64,000 nucleotides of DNA from Sphingobacterium tenebrionis (GTDB taxonomy: Bacteria > Bacteroidota > Bacteroidia > Sphingobacteriales > Sphingobacteriaceae). Location of the stretch: assembly GCF_037126265.1 (NCBI RefSeq), contig NZ_JAYLLN010000015.1, forward strand, positions 8,711 through 72,710. The letters are read 5' to 3'. Each line of letters starts with the position of its first letter. The stretch's first letter is position 1. The translations under genes and the position numbers were made by a program. Of the stretch, positions 32,187 to 41,848 are shown in pieces. The notes below the pieces were generated by a model. It was not told the origin of the DNA. It searched no databases and saw only the letters and a program-made list of their open reading frames with translations.

Positions 32187-33467
32187 ATGAGAAATATCTC
32201 ATCCGTTTTAGGAAGACTTGCGAAGTCAATATCAGTAAGTTTGGTATTGTTATTTGCCGTTACTACTGCTGCGCAAGCGCAGGATGCTGCGAATGGTGCT
32301 GCGCTATTCAAAGCGAATGCATGTCAGTCATGTCACACGTTAGGAAGGAATGGCGTTGGACCTGACTTGTTAGGGTTGTCAGAACGTCGTGAAATGGGTT
32401 GGATTGTGAAATGGATTCACAACCCACAAGGTATGATCGATGCTGGAGACCCAATTGCATTGGAGTTGAAAGGGAAGTATCCAACAGTGATGACTCCATT
32501 TGCGAGTTTATCTGAATCAGATATCGCTGACATGGTAGCTTATTTGGACGCAGAGAAGGTTAAAGCTGAAGAGAAGAAAAATTCTCCTGCTGCTGCCGGT
32601 GCTGCTGCAAGTTCGGATGCAAACACCATGATGATCATCGGATTGGTTGCCCTATTTGTGGTTGCCATTGCCGTTATCTTCGCGTTGAACAGAGTAACCA
32701 AAACTTTGGAGCGTGTTATTGCCAACAACCAAGCAGCTATTGCTGAGGCACAGGCAAGACATGAAGAGGCAGGCGAAAGCAATACGGCTAAATTTGCTCA
32801 AGCATTCCTTAAGAATAAGAAATTGGTATTCTTCGTGGTATTAATGGTGGTAGGTCTTTTAGGAGCTGCAGGATGGAACACAATGTGGAACGTAGGTGTT
32901 CACCAAGGTTACAAACCTGTTCAGCCTATTAAATTCTCGCACCAGATCCACGCTGGGGTAAACCAAATCGAATGTCAATATTGTCACGGTGGTGCATTCA
33001 AATCTAAAAATGCATCTATTCCATCTGCGAATGTTTGTATGAACTGTCACAACACGGTAACAGCATCTGACCATTACGATGGACAAACTTCACCTGAGAT
33101 TGCGAAACTATACCGCGCGGTAGACTGGGATCAAGAAACCAGAACTTACGGTACCAATACTAGACCGATTGAATGGGTTAGAATTCACAACCTTCCTGAT
33201 TTTGCGTATTTCAACCACTCCCAGCACGTTGTTGTAGCGGGTGTTGAGTGTCAAACATGTCACGGTCCTATTCAGGATATGGAAGAAGTTTACCAATACT
33301 CACCACTAACCATGAAATGGTGTGTTGACTGTCACAAAGAGACTGAGGTTAATAAGGATAATGCTTATTACGACCAGTTGATCGAAGCTCACGAGAAATT
33401 GAAAAAAGGTGAGAAGATGACAGCAGCGATGATCGGTGGATTAGAGTGTGGTAAATGTCACTATTAA
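32187..33467 (+). CDS. actA: Alternative complex III subunit ActA, monohaem plus pentahaem cytochrome c
   Basis: I start at the ATG at 32187 (MRNISSVLGR, 426 residues); a GTG 9 bases earlier is the only extension. A signal peptide runs to about AQAQ (32). Six haem-binding CxxCH motifs are present at Cys46, 263, 284, 355, 379 and 421. The first belongs to an N-terminal monohaem cytochrome c domain (about 33-125), followed by membrane helices at about 147-168 and 212-230 and then the pentahaem ActA domain. ActA passes electrons from the iron-sulfur subunit ActB to the oxidase. First gene of the act operon; ActB follows after 40 bases. Confidence 0.92.
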   Translation: MRNISSVLGRLAKSISVSLVLLFAVTTAAQAQDAANGAALFKANACQSCHTLGRNGVGPDLLGLSERREMGWIVKWIHNPQGMIDAGDPIALELKGKYPTVMTPFASLSESDIADMVAYLDAEKVKAEEKKNSPAAAGAAASSDANTMMIIGLVALFVVAIAVIFALNRVTKTLERVIANNQAAIAEAQARHEEAGESNTAKFAQAFLKNKKLVFFVVLMVVGLLGAAGWNTMWNVGVHQGYKPVQPIKFSHQIHAGVNQIECQYCHGGAFKSKNASIPSANVCMNCHNTVTASDHYDGQTSPEIAKLYRAVDWDQETRTYGTNTRPIEWVRIHNLPDFAYFNHSQHVVVAGVECQTCHGPIQDMEEVYQYSPLTMKWCVDCHKETEVNKDNAYYDQLIEAHEKLKKGEKMTAAMIGGLECGKCHY

Positions 33468-33507
33468 TGAATTAATTTAGAAATACAGAATCTTATATAT
33501 AGCTTAA

Positions 33508-36500
33508 ATGGAAAGCAATAAAAAATATTGGAAAGGCTTAGAAGAGTTAAATCAAACACCTGCTTTTGTTGAAGGAAGCAAGGGAGAGTTTGCTGAGTCT
33601 ATTCCTGTAGAAGATGTGTTAAACGAAGCTGGTTTAAGTACAAAGACTCCTCGTCGTGATTTCTTAAAGGCTTTAGGTTTCGGTTTGGGAGCTGTTACAT
33701 TAGCAGCTTGTAACCGTACGCCAATTCATAAGGCTGTTCCTTATGTGATCAAACCAGAGGAAATCACTCCAGGTATTCCTAACTTCTACGCTTCATCCTT
33801 CAATGGTCAGAGTGTAATCGTTAGAACACGCGAAGGACGCCCTATCTCGTTAGAAGCTAACCCAAATGCTGTTGGATTAAATCAAGGTACAGATGCGAGC
33901 ACTTCGGCTTCGGTACTTGATCTATACGACATGTCTAAATTACAGGCTCCACAGATTGGTGGCAAGGATGTAAGTTGGGCACAATTGGATAAAGCGGTTG
34001 TAGACGCATTGAATAAAGCACAGGCTGCCGGAAAACAGATCACGATTGTTTCGGATACAGTAAACAGTCCGTCGACTTTGGCTGCCATTGCTGCACTTGC
34101 TGCTAAATACCCTACAACACAACATGTTCAGGTTGATGCAGTTTCTTACAGCGGTATCATCGAAGCAAACAGAGCTTCTTTCGGTAAAGCTGTTATCCCT
34201 TCTTACCATTTTGACAATGCACAAGTTGTTGTATCCGTTGCAGCAGATTTCTTGGGTTCTTGGTTAGCTGGTGAGGAGCATACGCAAGATTATATCAAAA
34301 ACCGTGACCATAAATCATTGAAAGGTGGTAAAATGTCACGCCATATCCAATTTGAATCTGGTCTCTCGATGACTGGTTCGAATGCTGACGTCCGTGCAGC
34401 GATCAAACCTTCTGAAGAAGGAGCAGTATTGATCGGCTTGTACAATGCCATCACAGGATCTTCCATCGCGGGAGGTACTACGAATGCGAAAGCAACCACT
34501 ATCCTTAAATTAGCTGCTGCTGAATTAGTAAAAGCTAGAGGAGCTGCAGTTGTTGTTGCAGGGTCAAACGATATCAATACGCAAGTTTTGGTCAACGCGA
34601 TCAACTCGGCATTAGGTGCTTACGGATCAATCATTGATTTGGATAATTATTCTAAACAATATCAAGGTTCGGATGCCGCATTCCAACAATTCTTGACAGC
34701 AGCAAAAGCTGGACAAGTAGGAGTGGCCTTCTTCTTAAACAGTAACCCAGTATATAACTACTTCAAAGCAGAAGATGCAAAAGCTGCAATTGCGAAAGTA
34801 GATTATACGGTATCCTTCGCTGATAGAGCTGATGAAACAGCATCAGAATTGAAAGCGATCGCTCCAAACTGTACTTTCTTAGAGGCTTGGGGTGATGCAT
34901 CAGCAAAAGAAGGATTATTCACGATCATCCAACCAACGATCAACCCAGTTTTCAACACCCGCCAAGCAGAGCAATCTTTATTGACTTGGGCAGGTGTGAA
35001 CAAATCGATTCATGATTTCGTAAAAGAAACTTGGGAAACCACTATCCTTGCAGGTACTGGAAAAGCTTGGAAAGATGTATTACAACAAGGTTTTGTTTAC
35101 AAAGGATCAACTACAGGATCTGCTTATGCATCAAACGCTGATGTAAATGCGGCTGCTGCAGCGATCGTAAATGATAGCAAACGCGTTTCTGGCGGTGTAG
35201 AATTGAAATTATACGAATCTACTACCTTAAGAGATGGTCGTTATGCAAACAATGCTTACTTACAAGAATTGCCTGATCCGGTATCCAAAGTAACTTGGGA
35301 CAACTATGCTGCCATCAACCCAGTGGATGCGGAGGAATTAGGAGTTAAAGAAACAGGAAAAGTTACTGTTGAAGCGAATGGCTACAAAGTAGATCTTCCT
35401 GTGATCTTGCAACCAGGTCAAGCAAGAGGTACTGTTTCAGTAGCTGTGGGTTACGGCCGTACGAAAGTAGGTAAAGCAGGTAATGAGGTAGGGGTGAATG
35501 CTTATCCATTTGCTAGTCTGGTTAATGGAACTATCCAATTGTCTGCAAAAGCGACAGTTTCCAAAGCATCAGGCATCTACGAATTAGCTCAAACACAAAC
35601 ACACCACACGATTGAAGGACGTAACATCGTTCGCGAAACTTCATTCGCTAAATACTTGAAAGATCCTAACTCAGAATCTGGTCGTTTCGCAGATACGCAC
35701 CAAACTTATGACTTGTGGAACAAGTTTGAACAACCAGGTCACCGTTGGGTGATGGCGATCGACTTGAACGCTTGTACAGGATGTGGATCATGTATCGTGG
35801 CATGTAACGTAGAAAACAATATCCCTGTAGTAGGACGCGATGAGGTTCGCCGTCGTCGTGAAATGCACTGGTTGCGTATCGACCGTTACTATACCCTAGA
35901 AAATGGAGAAGCTTCTTTAACAAAAGAAAAAGAGATTGCAAAAGCTGACGGCATGGATTACGAAAGTGTAACCGTTGTTCACCAGCCGATGCTATGTCAA
36001 CATTGTGAGCACGCACCTTGTGAGACGGTATGTCCGGTATTAGCTACTGTACACTCATCTGAAGGTCTTAACCACATGGCTTATAATCGTTGTTTCGGAA
36101 CACGTTACTGTGCGAACAACTGTCCATACAAAGTACGTCGTTTCAACTGGTTCAACTACTGGAATGATTCTCGTTTTGATAACTATCTGAACAATGAATT
36201 CACGCAATTGGTATTGAATCCTGATGTAACTACACGTTCTCGTGGGGTTATGGAGAAATGTTCAATGTGTATCCAACGTATCCAAGCTGGTAAATTACAA
36301 GCGAAGATCGAAAACCGTAAAGTAAAAGACGGAGATATTAAGATGGCATGTCAAGCAGCATGTTCTGCCAATGCTATCATCTTTGGAGATGCTAACGATC
36401 CGGAGTCAGAAGTTTCTAAAGCATTACGTAACGAACGTGTTTATTACGTATTGGAAGAAATCAACGTTCAACCAAATATTGGTTACATGACGAAGGTTAG

Positions 36501-36519
36501 AAACACATTTGAAGCTTAA
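33508..36519 (+). CDS. actB: Alternative complex III subunit ActB (molybdopterin oxidoreductase-like plus Fe-S protein)
   Basis: A 1003-residue fusion. A twin-arginine motif RRDFLK is at 49-54 followed by a hydrophobic stretch and a lipobox-like LAAC68. Residues about 90-720 resemble molybdopterin oxidoreductases but the family lacks the cofactor. The C-terminal part is a ferredoxin-like domain with fifteen cysteines: 756/759/762/766, 830/833/838/842, 862/868/872, 918/921 and 948/952, enough for three 4Fe-4S and one 3Fe-4S cluster. It accepts electrons from menaquinol via ActC and passes them to ActA. Located in the periplasm. ActC follows after 28 bases. Confidence 0.95.
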   Translation: MESNKKYWKGLEELNQTPAFVEGSKGEFAESIPVEDVLNEAGLSTKTPRRDFLKALGFGLGAVTLAACNRTPIHKAVPYVIKPEEITPGIPNFYASSFNGQSVIVRTREGRPISLEANPNAVGLNQGTDASTSASVLDLYDMSKLQAPQIGGKDVSWAQLDKAVVDALNKAQAAGKQITIVSDTVNSPSTLAAIAALAAKYPTTQHVQVDAVSYSGIIEANRASFGKAVIPSYHFDNAQVVVSVAADFLGSWLAGEEHTQDYIKNRDHKSLKGGKMSRHIQFESGLSMTGSNADVRAAIKPSEEGAVLIGLYNAITGSSIAGGTTNAKATTILKLAAAELVKARGAAVVVAGSNDINTQVLVNAINSALGAYGSIIDLDNYSKQYQGSDAAFQQFLTAAKAGQVGVAFFLNSNPVYNYFKAEDAKAAIAKVDYTVSFADRADETASELKAIAPNCTFLEAWGDASAKEGLFTIIQPTINPVFNTRQAEQSLLTWAGVNKSIHDFVKETWETTILAGTGKAWKDVLQQGFVYKGSTTGSAYASNADVNAAAAAIVNDSKRVSGGVELKLYESTTLRDGRYANNAYLQELPDPVSKVTWDNYAAINPVDAEELGVKETGKVTVEANGYKVDLPVILQPGQARGTVSVAVGYGRTKVGKAGNEVGVNAYPFASLVNGTIQLSAKATVSKASGIYELAQTQTHHTIEGRNIVRETSFAKYLKDPNSESGRFADTHQTYDLWNKFEQPGHRWVMAIDLNACTGCGSCIVACNVENNIPVVGRDEVRRRREMHWLRIDRYYTLENGEASLTKEKEIAKADGMDYESVTVVHQPMLCQHCEHAPCETVCPVLATVHSSEGLNHMAYNRCFGTRYCANNCPYKVRRFNWFNYWNDSRFDNYLNNEFTQLVLNPDVTTRSRGVMEKCSMCIQRIQAGKLQAKIENRKVKDGDIKMACQAACSANAIIFGDANDPESEVSKALRNERVYYVLEEINVQPNIGYMTKVRNTFEA

Positions 36520-36547
36520 TTTTTTTCTAGACTGAAATTAAAAAACT

Positions 36548-38029
36548 ATGTCATCGCATAACGAATCAATATTAAGAGAACCATTAATTACCGGCAAGGA
36601 TATCACCTACGCACAAATCACAGATGATATCTTACTTCCGGTTGAGAATAAGCCCAACAAAGCTTGGTGGATCGGTTTTACGGTTGCCGCATTAGGAGCA
36701 ATGTTATGGGTAGTGAGTGTTGGATACACGTTTTGGACAGGTATCGGCGCTTGGGGATTGAACAAAACAGTAGGCTGGGCCTGGGATATTACCGACTTCG
36801 TATGGTGGGTAGGTATTGGTCACGCCGGTACGTTGATCTCCGCAGTATTATTATTATTCCGTCAGAACTGGCGTAACTCCATCAACAGATCGGCTGAGGC
36901 GATGACAATCTTTGCCGTTATCTGTGCCGCAACTTACGTTGTTGCTCACATGGGTCGCCCTTGGTTAGCATACTGGATTTTCCCACTTCCTAACCAATTC
37001 GGATCACTTTGGGTGAACTTTAACTCTCCATTAGTATGGGATGCCTTTGCGATCTCCACTTATTTCACGGTATCCTTAGTATTCTGGTACTGTGGTTTAT
37101 TGCCGGATATTGCAACTGTTCGTGACCGTGCTACGGGTTTAAAACAAAGAATCTACTCTATCCTTTCTTTCGGATGGAACGGATCAGTGAAAACTTGGCA
37201 ACGTTTTGAGATCGTATCCTTGATCTTAGCCGGTATTTCCACACCACTTGTACTTTCGGTACACACCATCGTATCCATGGACTTTGCAACTTCTGTAATT
37301 CCAGGATGGCACACCACGATCTTCCCTCCATACTTCGTTGCTGGAGCGATCTTCTCGGGTTTCGCCATGGTACAGACCTTATTGTTGATCTTACGTAAAG
37401 TAATGAACTTCGAGAACTACATTACCATGTTCCACATCGAATCGATGAACAAGATCATCATGGTAACAGGTTCTATCGTAGGTATTGCTTACTTGACCGA
37501 GTTATTCATTGCATGGTACTCTGGTTCAGAATATGAGATGTATGCATTCGCAAACCGTGTTGCTGGTCCTTATGCATGGGCTTACTGGGCGATGATGACC
37601 TGTAACGTAATCTCTCCACAGTTATTCTGGTTCAAAAAGATCCGTACAAGTATTCCAATCTCTTGGGTATTGTCGATCATTGTGAACATCGGTATGTGGT
37701 TTGAGCGTTTTGTAATTATCGTTACTTCTTTGCACCGTGACTACTTACCATCATCATGGGCAATGTTCTACCCAACTTGGGTTGACGTGGGTATCTTTGT
37801 TGGATCCATCGGTCTATTCTTCACTTTATTCTTACTTTTCCTTCGTTTCCTTCCAGGTATTGCGATTGCAGAGGTTAAGTTGTTGTTGAAGAGTGCGAGT
37901 TTACAACAGAAAACCAAACTTGTTCAAGAAGGTGCATTCCCTGAGGACCAAGTGGAATACTTCAGAAACTCATTGGATAAGTACGATACAGTAACTGAAG
38001 AGGACATTAAGGCATTAAGAAAAAAATAA
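36548..38029 (+). CDS. actC: Alternative complex III subunit ActC (NrfD/PsrC-like, quinol-binding)
   Basis: A 493-residue integral membrane protein of the NrfD/PsrC family with about ten helices. Features include WVGIGHAGTLISAVLLLFRQ, AHMGRPWLAYWIFP, and HTIVSMDFATSVIPGWHTTIFPPYFV, typical of ActC. The family binds menaquinol near the periplasmic side in two four-helix bundles. The C-terminal tail is cytoplasmic and charged. ActB precedes and ActD follows after 7 bases, as in other Bacteroidota. Confidence 0.95.
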   Translation: MSSHNESILREPLITGKDITYAQITDDILLPVENKPNKAWWIGFTVAALGAMLWVVSVGYTFWTGIGAWGLNKTVGWAWDITDFVWWVGIGHAGTLISAVLLLFRQNWRNSINRSAEAMTIFAVICAATYVVAHMGRPWLAYWIFPLPNQFGSLWVNFNSPLVWDAFAISTYFTVSLVFWYCGLLPDIATVRDRATGLKQRIYSILSFGWNGSVKTWQRFEIVSLILAGISTPLVLSVHTIVSMDFATSVIPGWHTTIFPPYFVAGAIFSGFAMVQTLLLILRKVMNFENYITMFHIESMNKIIMVTGSIVGIAYLTELFIAWYSGSEYEMYAFANRVAGPYAWAYWAMMTCNVISPQLFWFKKIRTSIPISWVLSIIVNIGMWFERFVIIVTSLHRDYLPSSWAMFYPTWVDVGIFVGSIGLFFTLFLLFLRFLPGIAIAEVKLLLKSASLQQKTKLVQEGAFPEDQVEYFRNSLDKYDTVTEEDIKALRKK

Positions 38030-38036
38030 TTTAGCA

Positions 38037-38573
38037 ATGAGCAATACAAAATATATACTAGGAAGTTTTGCGGATCCTGATGAAATGATGCACGGGATCG
38101 ATAAGTTGCAAGCGAATAACATTAGCATTTACGATTGTTTCACACCAATGCCTATCCACGGTATTGAAGCTAAATTAGGTGTAAAGCCATCACGTTTACC
38201 AATTGCAGCATTTATCTTCGGTATCACCGGAACGATATTAGGATTTAGTTTATTATTCTATACGATGGCTTATGATTGGCCGATGAACATTGGTGGAAAA
38301 CCATCAATGCCGTTGCCAAACTTTGTACCCGTAACATTTGAGGTAACTATCTTGATCTGTGCATTGGGTATGGTAGCTACGTTCTTTTTCCGTAACCATT
38401 TGTTTCCAGGACGCGCACCACGTGTTATGGATTTGAGAGCAACGGATGACCGTTTTATTATTGCAATTGATGCTAATGAGAATACTGACCATGGTTTGAT
38501 CGATAACCTATTGAAAGAAGCTGGCGCAGTAGAAGTTAAATACAATGAAAGAAAATATGTTAGTTATGAATAA
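38037..38573 (+). CDS. actD: Alternative complex III subunit ActD (DUF3341)
   Basis: A 178-residue protein with the DUF3341 pattern: an N-terminal soluble segment with YILGSFADPDEMMHGIDKL and YDCFTPMPIHGIE, two membrane helices (about 57-80 and 103-122), and a cytoplasmic C-terminal tail. ActD is a structural subunit of the complex. Its stop codon overlaps the ActE start (ATGAATAA), indicating translational coupling. Confidence 0.95.
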   Translation: MSNTKYILGSFADPDEMMHGIDKLQANNISIYDCFTPMPIHGIEAKLGVKPSRLPIAAFIFGITGTILGFSLLFYTMAYDWPMNIGGKPSMPLPNFVPVTFEVTILICALGMVATFFFRNHLFPGRAPRVMDLRATDDRFIIAIDANENTDHGLIDNLLKEAGAVEVKYNERKYVSYE

Positions 38574-39195
38574 GAAGAATTTTCTTGGAACTGTATGTGT
38601 AGCTGTCGCTTTGTCAGCGGTCGTTTCTGCTTGCGGGGATGGAACAACGCGTAGTGCCGGATGGGAATTCTCGCCCAATATGTATGAACCGCTTGCTTTC
38701 AACCCGGATCAGCCAAACCCGAATTTTAAAGATAACAAGACAGCTCAATTACCACCAACAGGTTCAGATCCTATCGGATTTGTACGTTTTGAATATCCAA
38801 ATACCACTGAAGGATATACCCAAGCTGGTTTAGAAGTTAAAAGCCCTCTAGCGATGACAGATGTAAATCTGAAACAAGGAGAAGCTTTGTTCTTAACTTA
38901 TTGTGCAGTATGTCATGGTAAAGAAGGAAATGGAGATGGTCCATTGACAAAAGATAGAAAAGTGAAGGATTCTCGTGGAGAGCGTGATTTGGAGAAATTC
39001 CCTCCGCCACCATCATTCCACCGATCAGCAGGAGCTAAATCGACTAGAGGTACGGTTATGGCTGACCTTTCGGATGGTCAAATATTCCACACCATTACTT
39101 ACGGATACAATGCGATGGGTTCACACGCATCACAATTGACTCCAGATGAGCGTTGGAAAGTGGTAATGTACGTACATGAATTACAAAAAAAATAA
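38566..39195 (+). CDS. actE: Alternative complex III subunit ActE (monohaem cytochrome c lipoprotein)
   Basis: I choose the ATG at 38566 inside ATGAATAA, overlapping actD by 8 bases, since it places a proper lipoprotein signal (MNKKNFLG... VSAC, Cys23) at the N-terminus; in-frame ATGs at 38545 and 38557 would give unneeded extensions. The mature protein (209 residues before processing) has one haem site CAVCH and the likely axial methionine in YNAMGSH. ActE anchors in the membrane by its lipid and may donate electrons to the oxidase. Confidence 0.93.
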   Translation: MNKKNFLGTVCVAVALSAVVSACGDGTTRSAGWEFSPNMYEPLAFNPDQPNPNFKDNKTAQLPPTGSDPIGFVRFEYPNTTEGYTQAGLEVKSPLAMTDVNLKQGEALFLTYCAVCHGKEGNGDGPLTKDRKVKDSRGERDLEKFPPPPSFHRSAGAKSTRGTVMADLSDGQIFHTITYGYNAMGSHASQLTPDERWKVVMYVHELQKK

Positions 39196-39214
39196 TCTAA
39201 CATCGATAATATAA

Positions 39215-40450
39215 ATGGGAACTCACAATCATCATCACGATTATAATTTCAGCGAGCAATTTCAATTCGCAGGGATCGCCAAGGTCCTGAGTTTGGTTGC
39301 TATCGTTGTAGGAATAGGCGCTATTGCATTTGGCTTACTATCCAGTGACCATATCATGGTTGAGCGTACATATGCCAATTTATTATTGATGGGTTATTAC
39401 TTTACATGTGTTTGTGCAGCAGGAGCATTCTTCGTTGCATTACAGATGGTAACTCAATCAGGTTGGTCTGCAGGTTTACTACGTATCCCTCAGGCTATGG
39501 CAAGCGTACTTCCAATCGCCTCAATCATCTTATTGGTTATTGTTGGCTTAGGCTTAACAACGCATAACCTTTACCACCACTGGCATGCTGAAGGATTAAC
39601 TGATCCTAACAGCCCGCACTACGATAAATTGGTTGCCGGTAAAGCCGCTTTCTTGAACGTTCCAGGATTCTTGATCCGTCAGATCCTGTTCATGGGTAGC
39701 TACGCGATCTTCGCCTTTATCTTAGCAAAATTGTCATACAATGAAGATTTAGAAGGTGGACTTACATCTTATAAGAAAAGCTTTAAATTATCAGCTATTT
39801 TCTTAGTAATCTTTGGTTTCACAACACCTATTTGGTCTTTCGATACCATCATGTCCTTAGAGGCACACTGGTTCTCGACCATGTTCGGTTGGTACAACTT
39901 CGCAGCAATGTGGGTAAGTGGACTAGCTGTAATCATTGTGATCTTAGTATTATTGAAGAAAGCTGGTTATATGAACTGGGTTAATGAGAACCACCTACAT
40001 GATTTAGGTAAATTATTGTTCGGTTTCTCTATTTTCTGGACTTACGTTTGGTTTGCACAGTTCATGTTGATTTGGTATTCTAACATTCCAGAGGAAACGG
40101 TTTATTTCTACAAACGTTGGGAACCTGAATACAAGCCTTGGTTTTGGATAAACATTATCATTAACTTTGTGGCGCCTGTATTATTATTGGTAGACCGTGA
40201 CGCAAAACGTAGATTGAACATGATGTTGTTCGTAGCGATCTTGTTATTGTTAGGACATTGGTTAGATTATTACATCATGATTATGCCAGGTACTGTTGAA
40301 AACCACCGTGGATTCGGTATTGTGGAGATCGGTACTGCCATTGGTTTTGTAGGATTGTTTACTTTCTTAGTGATGTCTAAATTGAGCAAGCATGCTCTGG
40401 CACCTAAGCATCATCCGTTCTTGGATGAGAGTTTACATCATCAGATATAA
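39215..40450 (+). CDS. actF: Alternative complex III subunit ActF (NrfD-like)
   Basis: A 411-residue membrane protein with about ten helices, homologous to ActC but with a His-rich N-terminus (MGTHNHHHDYNF). LTTHNLYHHWH, IRQILFMGSYAIFAFIL, PIWSFDTIMSLEAHWFSTMFGWYNF and YFYKRWEPEYKPWFW are typical ActF sequences. Its role is structural, perhaps with a proton path; no cofactors are known. It is followed after 41 bases by the cytochrome oxidase subunit II gene, so the quinol oxidase and terminal oxidase are one cluster. Confidence 0.95.
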   Translation: MGTHNHHHDYNFSEQFQFAGIAKVLSLVAIVVGIGAIAFGLLSSDHIMVERTYANLLLMGYYFTCVCAAGAFFVALQMVTQSGWSAGLLRIPQAMASVLPIASIILLVIVGLGLTTHNLYHHWHAEGLTDPNSPHYDKLVAGKAAFLNVPGFLIRQILFMGSYAIFAFILAKLSYNEDLEGGLTSYKKSFKLSAIFLVIFGFTTPIWSFDTIMSLEAHWFSTMFGWYNFAAMWVSGLAVIIVILVLLKKAGYMNWVNENHLHDLGKLLFGFSIFWTYVWFAQFMLIWYSNIPEETVYFYKRWEPEYKPWFWINIIINFVAPVLLLVDRDAKRRLNMMLFVAILLLLGHWLDYYIMIMPGTVENHRGFGIVEIGTAIGFVGLFTFLVMSKLSKHALAPKHHPFLDESLHHQI

Positions 40451-40491
40451 TAGCGAATTACTTGAAATTACGTTCAAACGTCTTATAAGAA

Positions 40492-41823
40492 ATGAAGTTT
40501 AAAATTAATACAAGATTTAAGTCCTTGTTTGCTGGATTATTAGCAGTTAACCTCTTCTTTGCAGCACCTGCTTTAGCATCTGTTCAAGATTCTACTGCAA
40601 CAGCAGCGCCAGTTGAGCAAACTGCCGTAGCAACGGACTCTGCGGTTGTAGCGACAGATTCAACAGCAACAGCAACTACGACTGATACCGTAGCGGCTGC
40701 TGCTCCTTCGAATTCCGTTACGCCTACGGCAACCACTACACCAGAAGAAGTAAAAGTTATTGATCCTCAGGTTTACAAAAACTTGACTTACTATATCCTT
40801 TTCTTCTTGGTCATCTGTGCAGTTTTTGCTGTAATTGGTAAAGTACATTCTATCTACACCCTTACAAAACGCGTAAATGGTACTTACAATCCTTTAGCTA
40901 ACAATACAATCCAAGCTGTTTTATTCTTGGTTTTCTTGGTGGCTTTCTTAGGTTTTGTTTACTATGGTTATGCAGTATGGGGAGATTGGTCTTGGAGACC
41001 AGCGGTTACCGAGCATGGTAAAGACGTAGATACCATGTTCATCATCACAACTGTAATTATTACCGTTGTTTTGGTATTGGTTCACATCCTATTATTAGGT
41101 TTCGCATTCCTTTATAGAATGCGCGCTAAACGTAAAGCCTATTTCTATCCACATAACGATGCTATCGAGCGTTTATGGACGATTGTACCAGCAGTAGTAT
41201 TGACTGTTTTGGTATTGTTCGGTTTCTTTACTTGGCGTAAGATCACCAACATTCCTGAAGAGCTTAAGAAATCAGCTTTACAGGTAGAGGTGTTAGGTGA
41301 GCAGTTCCAATGGACAATTCGTTACCCAGGAACGGATGGAGTAATCGGAAAACGTAATTACAAAATGACGACTCCATTGAACGGTTATGGTATCGACTTC
41401 AATGATAAATCCTCATGGGATGATATCAAAGGAGATGAGATCGTAATTCCGGTTAACAGACCAGTTCGTTTCCATATTCTTTCTAAAGACATTATTCACT
41501 CGTTCTATATTCCTGATTTCCGCGTACAGATCAATGCTGTACCTGGTATGACGAACTACTTCCAGTTTACTCCAACTGTAACTACTGAAGAGATGCGTGA
41601 TAAGATGAATGATCCTCAATACAACTACGTGATGCTTTGTGCTAAGATCTGTGGTGCTTCACACTACAATATGCAGAAGAACGTTCGCGTGGTAACCGAG
41701 GCTGAATATAGTGAATGGTTAAGCAAGCAGGCTAAATTCTTTACAGAAGATGTACAGAAAGAGTTTGCAGAACTTCATGGTGATGATACGAAGGAAACTC
41801 GTATTGCTGCTTCAATCAATTAA
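40492..41823 (+). CDS. coxB: Cytochrome c oxidase subunit II (CuA-containing)
   Basis: A 443-residue subunit II, longer than the classical 230-350. A signal peptide ends near ALAS30; residues 32-86 are a low-complexity Ala/Thr/Val stretch. Two extra membrane helices (about 99-117 and 142-160) precede the two standard ones (about 182-208 and 229-246). The cupredoxin domain has the CuA ligands His336, Cys383, Cys387, His391 and Met394 in DIIHSFY and MLCAKICGASHYNM; the middle position is Lys instead of the usual Glu, whose ligand is a backbone carbonyl. It accepts electrons from cytochrome c. No C-terminal haem domain. Confidence 0.95.
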   Translation: MKFKINTRFKSLFAGLLAVNLFFAAPALASVQDSTATAAPVEQTAVATDSAVVATDSTATATTTDTVAAAAPSNSVTPTATTTPEEVKVIDPQVYKNLTYYILFFLVICAVFAVIGKVHSIYTLTKRVNGTYNPLANNTIQAVLFLVFLVAFLGFVYYGYAVWGDWSWRPAVTEHGKDVDTMFIITTVIITVVLVLVHILLLGFAFLYRMRAKRKAYFYPHNDAIERLWTIVPAVVLTVLVLFGFFTWRKITNIPEELKKSALQVEVLGEQFQWTIRYPGTDGVIGKRNYKMTTPLNGYGIDFNDKSSWDDIKGDEIVIPVNRPVRFHILSKDIIHSFYIPDFRVQINAVPGMTNYFQFTPTVTTEEMRDKMNDPQYNYVMLCAKICGASHYNMQKNVRVVTEAEYSEWLSKQAKFFTEDVQKEFAELHGDDTKETRIAASIN

Positions 41824-41848
41824 TAGAATAGAGAATATAAAATAGCAT

